From: Actinomycetota bacterium
Lineage (GTDB): Bacteria; Acidobacteriota; Blastocatellia; Chloracidobacteriales; Chloracidobacteriaceae
Direction of reading: 5' to 3'
DNA length: 5,757 nt
Assembly: GCA_013298335.1 (NCBI GenBank)
Contig: JAAFHI010000261.1
Span: 1-5,757 of the forward strand
Shown: piece by piece, positions 1 to 5,556 of the stretch
Numbering within the stretch: the first letter of the stretch is position 1
Layout: every line of letters begins with the position of its first letter
Notes under the pieces: model-generated
The model's input: only the letters and a program-made list of their open reading frames with translations
The model's database searches: none
Told to the model about the DNA's origin: nothing
Made by a program: the position numbers and the translations under genes

Positions 1-1122
1 TTCATCGACTTCTTCGCGACCTGGTGCGGCCCCTGCAAAATGCTCGACAAGACGACCTGGCGCGACCCGAAGGTCACGAAGTGGCTCGAAATCAACACCG
101 TTCCGTTGAAAATCGACGCGGAAAAGGAAGTTGCTCTCGCCCAGCGCTACGGCGTACGCGCCTATCCCACGATGGTCTTCATCAGGGCCGACGGCACCGT
201 CCTCGACCGCATCATCGGCTATCACCCGCCCGAACGATTCCTCAAAAAAGCCGTCGCCTATCTCTCCGGCAAGGATTCCGCGTCCCTCGCGCGCGAAGAC
301 CTGAAGGGACATGAAGACGACCCGCAACGCCGGATGACCTATGCCCAGGCACTCGCCGAGAAGGGCGACGACGCGAAAGCCCTTGAGGAATATCTCTGGT
401 GCTACGACAACGGCGTGGCCAAAGACCCGGCCTTCATCGGCGTCCGCGGTTCGTTTCTGGTGGCCTACATCCTTCAGCTTGCAAAACGGTATCCCCCGGC
501 GCGCGACGCGATGGTCAAGCGGCGGGAAGAAGCCGGGAATAAAATCCTGTCGGGAACGGCTGAACAACCGGCCCTCAACGATTTCATAGCGCTCAACCGC
601 GCCCTCAAGGAACGGGAAGCGAGCCTGAAACTCTATGACTCACTGAAAACCGGTGACACCCGCGCCCAAAAAAGTCGAGAACAATTGTCCGTTGAAGTCA
701 TGGAACTGCTGGTCAACGCCAGACGGTACACCGATGCCCTCGAATTCATCCCCGACCCGATGGGAAGAATCACCGAAGGCATTTCAACCTACGAACGGAC
801 AAAGGCGATCTACGAAAAGAAGGTCCCAAATGGAGACAAACAGAAGACCTTTCAAATCATCCGCCGGAATCTGATTTCCGGCTGGTCGGGTATCTATGAA
901 TCGCTCGTCGGAACCGGTCGGACTGAAGAAGCGGACAAGCTGGCGGCGCAAATCATAGAATTTGAGAACACGGGAGAAACTTATGCGCTGTTCATCGAAA
1001 AAGCCGTCCGCGCGGGCGACCGGAAGTCGGCTCTTTCCATCGCCGCCAGGGGCCGGGAGTTGAGGCTGGCGGAGCAGCGCGCCATCGTCGAGGCCGCCGC
1101 CGCGAAGATTCCGGTGGAATAA
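1..1122 (+). CDS. Thioredoxin-fold protein with helical-repeat C-terminal tail (5' partial)
   Basis: The reading frame is open from base 1, so the true start lies upstream. The visible part begins FIDFFATWCGPCK, the thioredoxin active site, with the two catalytic cysteines at codons 9 and 12. The cis-proline loop follows at codon 56 (RAYPTMVF), so the thioredoxin domain covers roughly codons 1-95. This fold normally reduces, forms or relays disulfides on partner proteins. The remaining 270 or so residues are mostly helical and contain pairs typical of TPR-like repeats, such as YAQALAEKGDDAKALEEY, ARRYTDALEF and AGDRKSALSIAARG, which suggests a protein-binding tail. Location cannot be decided because any signal peptide or lipobox is missing. 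It ends at TAA 1120-1122, 69 bases before the next gene on the same strand. The fold is near certain; the specific role is unknown. Confidence 0.93.
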   Translation, partial: FIDFFATWCGPCKMLDKTTWRDPKVTKWLEINTVPLKIDAEKEVALAQRYGVRAYPTMVFIRADGTVLDRIIGYHPPERFLKKAVAYLSGKDSASLAREDLKGHEDDPQRRMTYAQALAEKGDDAKALEEYLWCYDNGVAKDPAFIGVRGSFLVAYILQLAKRYPPARDAMVKRREEAGNKILSGTAEQPALNDFIALNRALKEREASLKLYDSLKTGDTRAQKSREQLSVEVMELLVNARRYTDALEFIPDPMGRITEGISTYERTKAIYEKKVPNGDKQKTFQIIRRNLISGWSGIYESLVGTGRTEEADKLAAQIIEFENTGETYALFIEKAVRAGDRKSALSIAARGRELRLAEQRAIVEAAAAKIPVE

Positions 1123-1125
1123 AAG

Positions 1126-1149
1126 GAACGTCCGCCATTTCGGGCGTTC
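1126..1149. terminator. Intergenic hairpin after the thioredoxin-like gene, possible weak terminator
   Basis: GAACGTCCG (1126-1134) can pair with CGGGCGTTC (1141-1149) through nine pairs, one of them G-T, with a six-base loop. It starts four bases after the TAA stop. On the + strand the sequence after it (AATTCCAATAT) is only mildly T-rich, so it is a poor intrinsic terminator in the direction of the genes and may act as an attenuator or mRNA 3' end stabiliser. On the - strand the stem is followed by CCTTTTATT, a better T-tract, but no convincing - strand gene feeds it. Confidence 0.35.
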
Positions 1150-1181
1150 AATTCCAATATCCCGAAAATCCGAATCCGCGC

Positions 1182-1185
1182 GAGG
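1182..1185 (+). promoter_or_regulatory. Ribosome binding site supporting a GTG start
   Basis: GAGG lies six bases before the GTG at 1192. It decides the start: the next in-frame ATG is codon 24, which falls inside the conserved cysteine domain (after Cys17 and Trp21), so starting there would destroy the domain. Confidence 0.6.
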
Positions 1186-1191
1186 TTCGCC

Positions 1192-2973
1192 GTGAAGAAA
1201 ACGACGTTCGATCCGGCCACATTGTCAGTCGCATCGCCCTGCACCGTTCCATGGAATGCGATGCAGGGCGACAATGGCAGTCGCCACTGCGCCCAGTGCG
1301 ACAAAAACGTCCACGACCTTTCCAGATTGACGCTGAAACAGATCGAAGCCATCTCCCTCGTGACCGGCGGCAATTTCTGCGGACGCATCACCCGCGACCC
1401 GCACGGGCGCATGCTCACGGCGGATGATTTTCTCCCGACGGTTCTTCCGCCGGGCCGTCCCCGTGGTCGTTCGCTCCCGATTGCGGGCGTTTCGCTTGCG
1501 CTGTTTTTGGGAATGTCGGGAACCGTACTGGCACAGCAACCCGATCCGGACTGGCTGACCAAACTCCCAAAGGATTCAGCGGCTCGAAAAATGTTCGAAC
1601 GCCAACGAAAAGCCTCGCAGGCACTGCCCGAACCAAAAGAAACCGAAACCAACGAGGGAGGCACCACGGCGACGGCTTCCGGGATTGTTCGGGATGAAGA
1701 CGGAAACCCGATGCCGGGTGTGGCGGTCACGCTGATCCTTGAGGAAACCGGGGCGTTCAACCAGCTTCCGACAAACGACCGCGGCGAATTTTCTTTCTCG
1801 AATCTCCAACCGGGCAATTATCACCTCTTTGTCGGGGAGGAACGGGGCATCTTTAACTCCTATCGAACACTCGGGGCGGGAACGTCCTGGCGAACGGAGG
1901 TCTATCGCCATTCGGTCTTCATTCAGTTTTCAACATCCGGTTCGGTATGTCTCACTCCTTTGTCCCCATTGTCGGGAATTTTTGCAGCCGATGCGATTGC
2001 CCTCGTTTCCGTTGGGGACTTCCAGCCACGAAAAACGGAAGAGGGTGATTCGGATTTCGAAGAGACCATCCCGCTGGACGTCATCACGACCGCGAAAGGC
2101 AACCTTCCCACGTCCCGAATCTCGATAAAACAAACCATTTCAAACGGCGAGTACGGCATGTTCAAGCCGGGAAACCGGATTCTCGTCTTTTTGAGCCGGG
2201 AGACCGAAGAGGGCGATCAGCCTTCTCCCTTCAAACTCCAGATGGCGCAAGCCAACGAACTGAATCCGGGCACCCTCGACCGCAAAGTGGAATGGATTCG
2301 AAACTTCGTCACCATCGCCGAGAATCCCGACACAAACCCCAAGGAAATCATCGAGCTTCTGGTTTCGGGAGTCGAAGACCCGGCCAACACGGACATGGCA
2401 AGCGACATTCTGAACAGGCTCAATCAGGAAACACAGGATCGGCGCAATCCCGACGCCCACCCGGACGAAGAAGATGCCAACGATCGGGCCGGCGAGAAGG
2501 CCGAATCCCGGACGATTTCCAACACGCTCACCTACATCGCGAAATGGGGTGCCAAACGTGATTCGCTGTTTTCAAAATCCCAGAAAGCCCGATTGATCGC
2601 GACCCTGCATCGGATTCCGAATGACGAACCGATTCCCGACGAACTTCTTTCAATCGTCGAATCACTGCCGAACCAGAAACTCAATGTCTTTCTGGGTGAA
2701 CGCCTCGCCGCGGTTTCCGACATGCCTTCCGATATGAATGTGAAGGATCTTCGTTCTCTTGAAGAACGGGTGGACTGCCCGGAATCCCAGGCGCTTTATG
2801 GACTGTGGTATGCGGCACTCGGTTCAAATGAACAAGGGCCGTCGGAAGAAATCCTCCGGGCGCGCAAAATCGCCCTGTTTCGGGCACGCCTTCTCGCCGT
2901 CCGTCGCGCGCTTGCCGACCGGGACACTTCCGAAAAGGCTAACGGGAAAGACACCGTCACCCCCCGTAACTGA
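1192..2973 (+). CDS. Membrane protein: N-terminal four-cysteine domain, single TM, carboxypeptidase-regulatory-like domain, helical C-terminus
   Basis: The product is 593 residues and starts at GTG. Residues 15-80 hold Cys17, Trp21, Met24-x-Gly26-Asp27, Arg31, Cys33-x2-Cys36, the stretch VHDLSRLT, and Cys63-Gly-Arg. I recognise this pattern from uncharacterised proteins of several phyla. The spacing could suit a metal site, but that is inference. Residues 88-93 are basic, and a hydrophobic segment follows at about 94-114, ending VLAQQ. This predicts one membrane span, or a late signal sequence, with the rest outside the cytoplasm. Residues 160-215 (SGIVRDEDGNPMPGVAVTL, then GEFSFSNLQPGNYHL) match carboxypeptidase-regulatory/SpaA-like beta domains. 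Residues 295-335 (LDVITTAKGNLP, FKPGNRILVFLSR) resemble a TIMP/NTR-like segment found in such proteins. The last 230 residues are largely helical with no recognised domain. No catalytic motif is visible; a structural or sensing role is a guess. Confidence 0.88.
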   Translation: MKKTTFDPATLSVASPCTVPWNAMQGDNGSRHCAQCDKNVHDLSRLTLKQIEAISLVTGGNFCGRITRDPHGRMLTADDFLPTVLPPGRPRGRSLPIAGVSLALFLGMSGTVLAQQPDPDWLTKLPKDSAARKMFERQRKASQALPEPKETETNEGGTTATASGIVRDEDGNPMPGVAVTLILEETGAFNQLPTNDRGEFSFSNLQPGNYHLFVGEERGIFNSYRTLGAGTSWRTEVYRHSVFIQFSTSGSVCLTPLSPLSGIFAADAIALVSVGDFQPRKTEEGDSDFEETIPLDVITTAKGNLPTSRISIKQTISNGEYGMFKPGNRILVFLSRETEEGDQPSPFKLQMAQANELNPGTLDRKVEWIRNFVTIAENPDTNPKEIIELLVSGVEDPANTDMASDILNRLNQETQDRRNPDAHPDEEDANDRAGEKAESRTISNTLTYIAKWGAKRDSLFSKSQKARLIATLHRIPNDEPIPDELLSIVESLPNQKLNVFLGERLAAVSDMPSDMNVKDLRSLEERVDCPESQALYGLWYAALGSNEQGPSEEILRARKIALFRARLLAVRRALADRDTSEKANGKDTVTPRN

Positions 2974-3301
2974 ATTGCCATCCTCAATTGTTGAAAGACC
3001 ATTTTCCATCGCGAAACCACCGTTTGCCACTGTCAAAGCACCATCTTCCAACGTAAAACCTCCGTCTTCCACCGTAAAACCTCCGCCTTCCACCGCAAAA
3101 CCATCATCTTCCAACGTAAAACCTCCATCTTCCAACGTAAAACCTCCGTCTTCCACCGTAAAACCTCCGTCTTCCAACGTAAAACCTCCGTCTTCCACCG
3201 TAAAACCTCCGTCTTCCAACGTAAAACCTCCGTCTTCCAACGCAAAACCTCCATTTTCCACCGTGAAGTCACTCCCCTCGGTCACCAAATCACAATTTTC
3301 A
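2966..3301. repeat. 21-bp tandem repeat array (minisatellite), about 16 units
   Basis: Ten near-identical 21-bp units run from 3050 to 3259, each with GTAAAACC or GCAAAACC followed 7-8 bases later by TCTTCC (TTTTCC in the last). Their starts are 3050, 3071, 3092, 3113, 3134, 3155, 3176, 3197, 3218 and 3239. Unit base 2 is A or C, reading A,C,C,A,A,C,A,C,A,A along the array. The 42-bp pair 3134-3175 is repeated exactly at 3176-3217, which indicates recent duplication. Decayed units in the same register continue left (3029, 3008, 2987, perhaps 2966) and right (3260, 3281). There are no unique spacers and no palindromic units, so this is not CRISPR. Because 21 is divisible by three, five of six frames stay open; only the + frame reading ACG-TAA is closed. 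Function is unknown. Confidence 0.95.
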
Positions 3302-3308
3302 TGTGATG

Positions 3309-3330
3309 GGACGATACAATCGCATCGTCC
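3309..3330. other. Small inverted repeat downstream of the array
   Basis: GGACGAT (3309-3315) pairs perfectly with ATCGTCC (3324-3330) around an eight-base loop. No T-tract follows on either strand, so it is not a standard intrinsic terminator. It could be an operator-like dyad or a weak RNA hairpin closing the upstream transcript. It lies 65 bases before the glycosyltransferase start. Confidence 0.35.
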
Positions 3331-3356
3331 GGTTCTCTGACCACATCGTTCCGCTC

Positions 3357-3386
3357 TTGAAGGCACTGCGCAATTACACGCATGAT
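3357..3386 (+). promoter_or_regulatory. Weak candidate sigma-70-like promoter before the glycosyltransferase
   Basis: TTGAAG (3357-3362) and CATGAT (3381-3386) are 18 bases apart, with four of six matches each to TTGACA and TATAAT. If used, transcription would begin within a few bases of the ATG at 3395, giving a nearly leaderless mRNA. That fits the absence of a clear Shine-Dalgarno sequence there. Matches this weak occur often by chance. Confidence 0.2.
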
Positions 3387-3394
3387 TTCGCCCG

Positions 3395-4606
3395 ATGAGC
3401 CTCACCATATTACTGACCAACAATACCCTCGACCTACGCGCCGGTTCGGAGCTCTACATCCGTGACATTGCGCTTGCGTTGCTCCGCCGCGGCCACCGCC
3501 CGATTGCCTACAGCACCAAGCTCGGCATGGTTGCGGAGGAACTTCGGAATGCCACGGTTCCGGTCATTGACCGGCTCGAAACCGTTTCGGTCAAACCGGA
3601 CATCATCCACGGGCACCACCATCTCGACACGCTGACCGCGTTGATGCACTTCCCCGACACGCCGGCGGTTTCCTACTGTCACGGCTGGCTGCCGTGGGAG
3701 GAATCGCCGCTCGTCTTCCCGCGCATCGGGCGCTATGTCGCGGTGGATGAAGTCTGTCGCGACCGGCTCGTGCTCGAAGCGGCCATTCCGGAAGAGAAGG
3801 TTCGGATTCTGTACAACTTCGTGGACACCAAACGGTTTCACGCCCGTCCCGATCCGTTGCCACCGCAACCGGCCAAGGCGGTTCTGTTCAGCAATTATGC
3901 CCGTGAAGACGAAATGCTGAAGGTGATCCGGGCCGCCTGCAAGCAATCGAACATCTGGCTCGACGTGGTCGGACAGAACTTCGGCACCGGGCATGCCATC
4001 CCGGAAAACATCCTCGGCAACTACGACCTCTCCTTCGCCAGAGGGCGGGCCGCGCTCGAATCCATGGCCGTCGGGGCGGCGACCATCCTCTACGAAGGTG
4101 CAACCTTCGGACCGATGGTGTCGTCCGCGGATTTCGACCGGCTGCGCGGATTGAACTTTGGCATTCGGGGCCTGACTGACCCGTTGACGCTTGAAGGTCT
4201 GCTTGAACGCATCGCGCACTATGACCCGACCGATGCGGCCCAGGTGAGCAACCGGGTCCGTACGGAAGCCACGCTCGACCGGACCATCGACCACCTGCTC
4301 GAAACCTATGCGGAAGTCATCGCGGAATTCAAAAACGGCCCGCCGCCGGACCGTTCCGCCGAATTGCGGGCGGCTGCGGCCCATATGAAGCTCTTTCCCG
4401 TTCGCACCTTCGAGATGGACCGCATGCGCGACACCTTCGCCCACCAGATCGAGACCATCCGCCACCTCGAAGACACGCTCAAGGCCGAACGCATGCAGGC
4501 GGCCCGCAAAAATACCGAGCAGCAGCGGATCGTTTCCGACCTGACCAAGCGGCTCAATGAAGCCAACGCCCGGCTTGAAAGTCTGAATCCGACGTCAGGT
4601 GTCTGA
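3395..4606 (+). CDS. GT4-like glycosyltransferase with C-terminal coiled coil
   Basis: The product is 403 residues with a GT-B architecture. The N-terminal Rossmann half opens with a hydrophobic strand and GSELYIRDIALALLRRGHRP (residues 17-36), the usual acceptor-side signature. A conserved HGHHHLDT stretch is at 72-79 and SYCHGWLPW at 93-101. The linker VRILYNFVDTKRF (136-148) matches the YNGVD-x2-RF motif of GT4 enzymes. The donor-side signature is at 214-234 (FARGRAALESMAVG, then ILYE), with Glu222 as the conserved second glutamate. The first glutamate of the canonical E-x7-E is absent, as I recall for a GRxALE subgroup. Residues 340-397 are charged and helical and look like a coiled coil, perhaps for oligomerisation or membrane-edge partners. 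It probably transfers a sugar from a nucleotide donor to a cell-surface glycan; donor and acceptor are unknown. An in-frame TGA at 3383 makes ATG 3395 the only sensible start. It lacks a clear ribosome binding site. Confidence 0.88.
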   Translation: MSLTILLTNNTLDLRAGSELYIRDIALALLRRGHRPIAYSTKLGMVAEELRNATVPVIDRLETVSVKPDIIHGHHHLDTLTALMHFPDTPAVSYCHGWLPWEESPLVFPRIGRYVAVDEVCRDRLVLEAAIPEEKVRILYNFVDTKRFHARPDPLPPQPAKAVLFSNYAREDEMLKVIRAACKQSNIWLDVVGQNFGTGHAIPENILGNYDLSFARGRAALESMAVGAATILYEGATFGPMVSSADFDRLRGLNFGIRGLTDPLTLEGLLERIAHYDPTDAAQVSNRVRTEATLDRTIDHLLETYAEVIAEFKNGPPPDRSAELRAAAAHMKLFPVRTFEMDRMRDTFAHQIETIRHLEDTLKAERMQAARKNTEQQRIVSDLTKRLNEANARLESLNPTSGV

Positions 4607-4628
4607 TTTCACCAACCCCGGAAACCCA

Positions 4629-5165
4629 ATGAACAAGAACCTCGACATACACATGCGCCCGGCCACCCAGGAAGACGGCCCGATGCTGGCGGAATTCGGC
4701 GCGCGGACGTTTACCGATACCTACGCCGCCTACAACACGCCGGAGAACATGGCCTTTTACCTGCGCGAGTACTTCGCCCCCGACGTCATCGCGCGCGAAC
4801 TGGCCGATCCGTCGCTGATCTACCGCGTGGCCGAAATCGACGGCGTTCCGGCGGGATACATCAAGCTCAAAACCGGACCGCACCCGTCCGAAGTCGGCGG
4901 CGAACGGGGTATCGGCATCGCGCGGCTCTACGCCGGGAAGGAATGGCACGGACAGGGCGTCGGACCGGCGCTGATGCAGGCCGTCATCGATATCGCACGC
5001 AGCCGCGACTTCGACACGATCTGGCTTGGCGTGTGGAAACAGAACCCGCGCGCCGTGGCGTTTTATCGCAAGTGGGGGTTTGAAATCGTCGGCGAGGAAA
5101 TCTTCCAGTTCGGCGACGACCCGCAGGAAGATTTCCTGATGGCCCGACCGGTGAGCGGACAATGA
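4629..5165 (+). CDS. PaiA-like GNAT family N-acetyltransferase
   Basis: The product is 178 residues from the ATG at 4629. An in-frame GTG at 4599, overlapping the previous gene by eight bases, would add ten residues. I prefer 4629 because the domain begins at LDIHMRPATQEDGPM and GGAAA lies just upstream. The fold is GNAT: the acetyl-CoA loop is RLYAGKEWHGQGVGPALM (residues 99-116), and motif B is IWLGVWKQNPRAVAFYRKWG (131-150) with Tyr146 in the usual catalytic position. Near the N-terminus RTFTDTY and NTPENMAFYL, and near the end FGDDPQEDFLMA, resemble Bacillus subtilis PaiA (TFNDTF, NSPENM, GDEEQTDLIMA), which acetylates spermidine and spermine. It therefore probably transfers acetyl from acetyl-CoA to a small amine in the cytoplasm; the real substrate is not proven. 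It is 22 bases after the glycosyltransferase and overlaps the next gene by four bases. Confidence 0.9.
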   Translation: MNKNLDIHMRPATQEDGPMLAEFGARTFTDTYAAYNTPENMAFYLREYFAPDVIARELADPSLIYRVAEIDGVPAGYIKLKTGPHPSEVGGERGIGIARLYAGKEWHGQGVGPALMQAVIDIARSRDFDTIWLGVWKQNPRAVAFYRKWGFEIVGEEIFQFGDDPQEDFLMARPVSGQ

Positions 5166-5518
5166 GCGGAACATTCAGCGAGGCCGTCCAGTTGCTCGAC
5201 CTCGAACAGAAACGCAGTTTCTATCAGTTCTTCGCGCTCGATCTGACCGAGGCCGTTCGCGTGACCATCCAGAACGAAGACCTGCCGGAAGCTGAAAAGG
5301 TCGATCGCGTCAAATGGCTCAATGAAATCCTGAGCCAGATCGTGGTCCGCCTGCGGGGGCTCGGCTGGGAACGGCAGGAGATCGTGATTCCCGAATTCGA
5401 GAAAACCGTCCGGCACTGGGTCGGACAGAACTCCGAAATCGGATGGATGGTCAGCTTCGCCCTGAAACGGGCCTACGAAATTGCCGTCAACGAAAAGTCG
5501 AACGCCGCGAACCGGTGA
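5162..5518 (+). CDS. Small helical protein of unknown function
   Basis: The product is 118 residues and I do not recognise a named family. It starts at an ATGA that overlaps the stop of the acetyltransferase by four bases, with GGTGAG six bases upstream, so translation is probably coupled. The sequence has no signal peptide or membrane segment, no cysteines, and is predicted to be almost all helix. Notable stretches are FYQFFALDLTEAVRV (20-34), an acidic NEDLPEAEKVDRVKWLNEIL (38-57), and an aromatic-rich end EKTVRHWVGQNSEIGWMVSF (80-99). The AEKVDRVKWLNEI region recalls uncharacterised conserved proteins of similar size, but I cannot name one. Its stop codon lies in the loop of a strong terminator hairpin, making it the last gene of the unit. 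The gene is likely real because of the tight coupling and absence of a better frame. Confidence 0.8.
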   Translation: MSGTFSEAVQLLDLEQKRSFYQFFALDLTEAVRVTIQNEDLPEAEKVDRVKWLNEILSQIVVRLRGLGWERQEIVIPEFEKTVRHWVGQNSEIGWMVSFALKRAYEIAVNEKSNAANR

Positions 5519-5542
5519 GGATTCGCGGCGTTCGGACTTTTT
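5493..5542. terminator. Bidirectional intrinsic terminator between convergent genes
   Basis: CGAACGCCGCGAA (5499-5511) pairs perfectly with TTCGCGGCGTTCG (5522-5534), thirteen base pairs around a ten-base loop. On the + strand it is followed by GAC and TTTTT (5538-5542). On the - strand the stem is followed by AC and TTTT (complement of 5493-5496). It therefore fits a two-way terminator for the + strand operon and for the facing SufU gene, whose stop is about 20 bases away. The TGA of the last + gene (5516-5518) is inside the loop, so the left arm is coding sequence. Confidence 0.9.
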
Positions 5543-5556
5543 GGAAAGTGAAACGG

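Larger units (their letters stand above)
2974..3394. other. 421-base intergenic region holding the repeat array
   Basis: Between the stop of the four-cysteine membrane protein and the start of the glycosyltransferase I see no convincing gene. The left three quarters is the 21-bp repeat array and its decayed edges. From 3302 to 3394 there is a short hairpin (3309-3330) and a weak promoter-like pair just before the glycosyltransferase start. Open frames crossing the array on both strands begin at TTG codons inside neighbouring genes and owe their length to the repeat. Confidence 0.8.

Noticed and set aside
863..880. Small palindrome CCGGAA/TTCCGG within the thioredoxin-like gene
   Set aside because: Six-base arms inside coding sequence are expected by chance at this composition, and no regulatory context supports it.
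981..1817. Long open frame on the - strand opposite the end of the thioredoxin-like gene and start of the membrane protein
   Set aside because: It spans two supported + strand genes and the hairpin between them, and its sequence shows no domain. It is a shadow frame.
2987..3301. CRISPR array
   Set aside because: The copies are directly abutting with no unique spacers, the unit is only 21 bp and not palindromic, and no cas genes are present.
2759..3340. + strand frame with proline-rich NVKPPSS repeats as a separate gene
   Set aside because: It starts at TTG well inside the membrane-protein gene in another frame and is held open by the 21-bp periodicity. It is kept only as a possible frameshifted tail in the findings.
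2824..3423. - strand frame with GGFTLED repeats as a real gene
   Set aside because: It begins at TTG inside the glycosyltransferase, ends inside the membrane-protein gene, has no ribosome binding site I can see, and its length depends on the repeat. Its coding possibility is kept only as a finding.
3434..4465. Long open frame on the - strand opposite the glycosyltransferase (343 residues)
   Set aside because: It mirrors a well-supported glycosyltransferase, has arginine- and histidine-rich composition typical of antisense frames in GC-rich DNA, and shows no recognisable domain.
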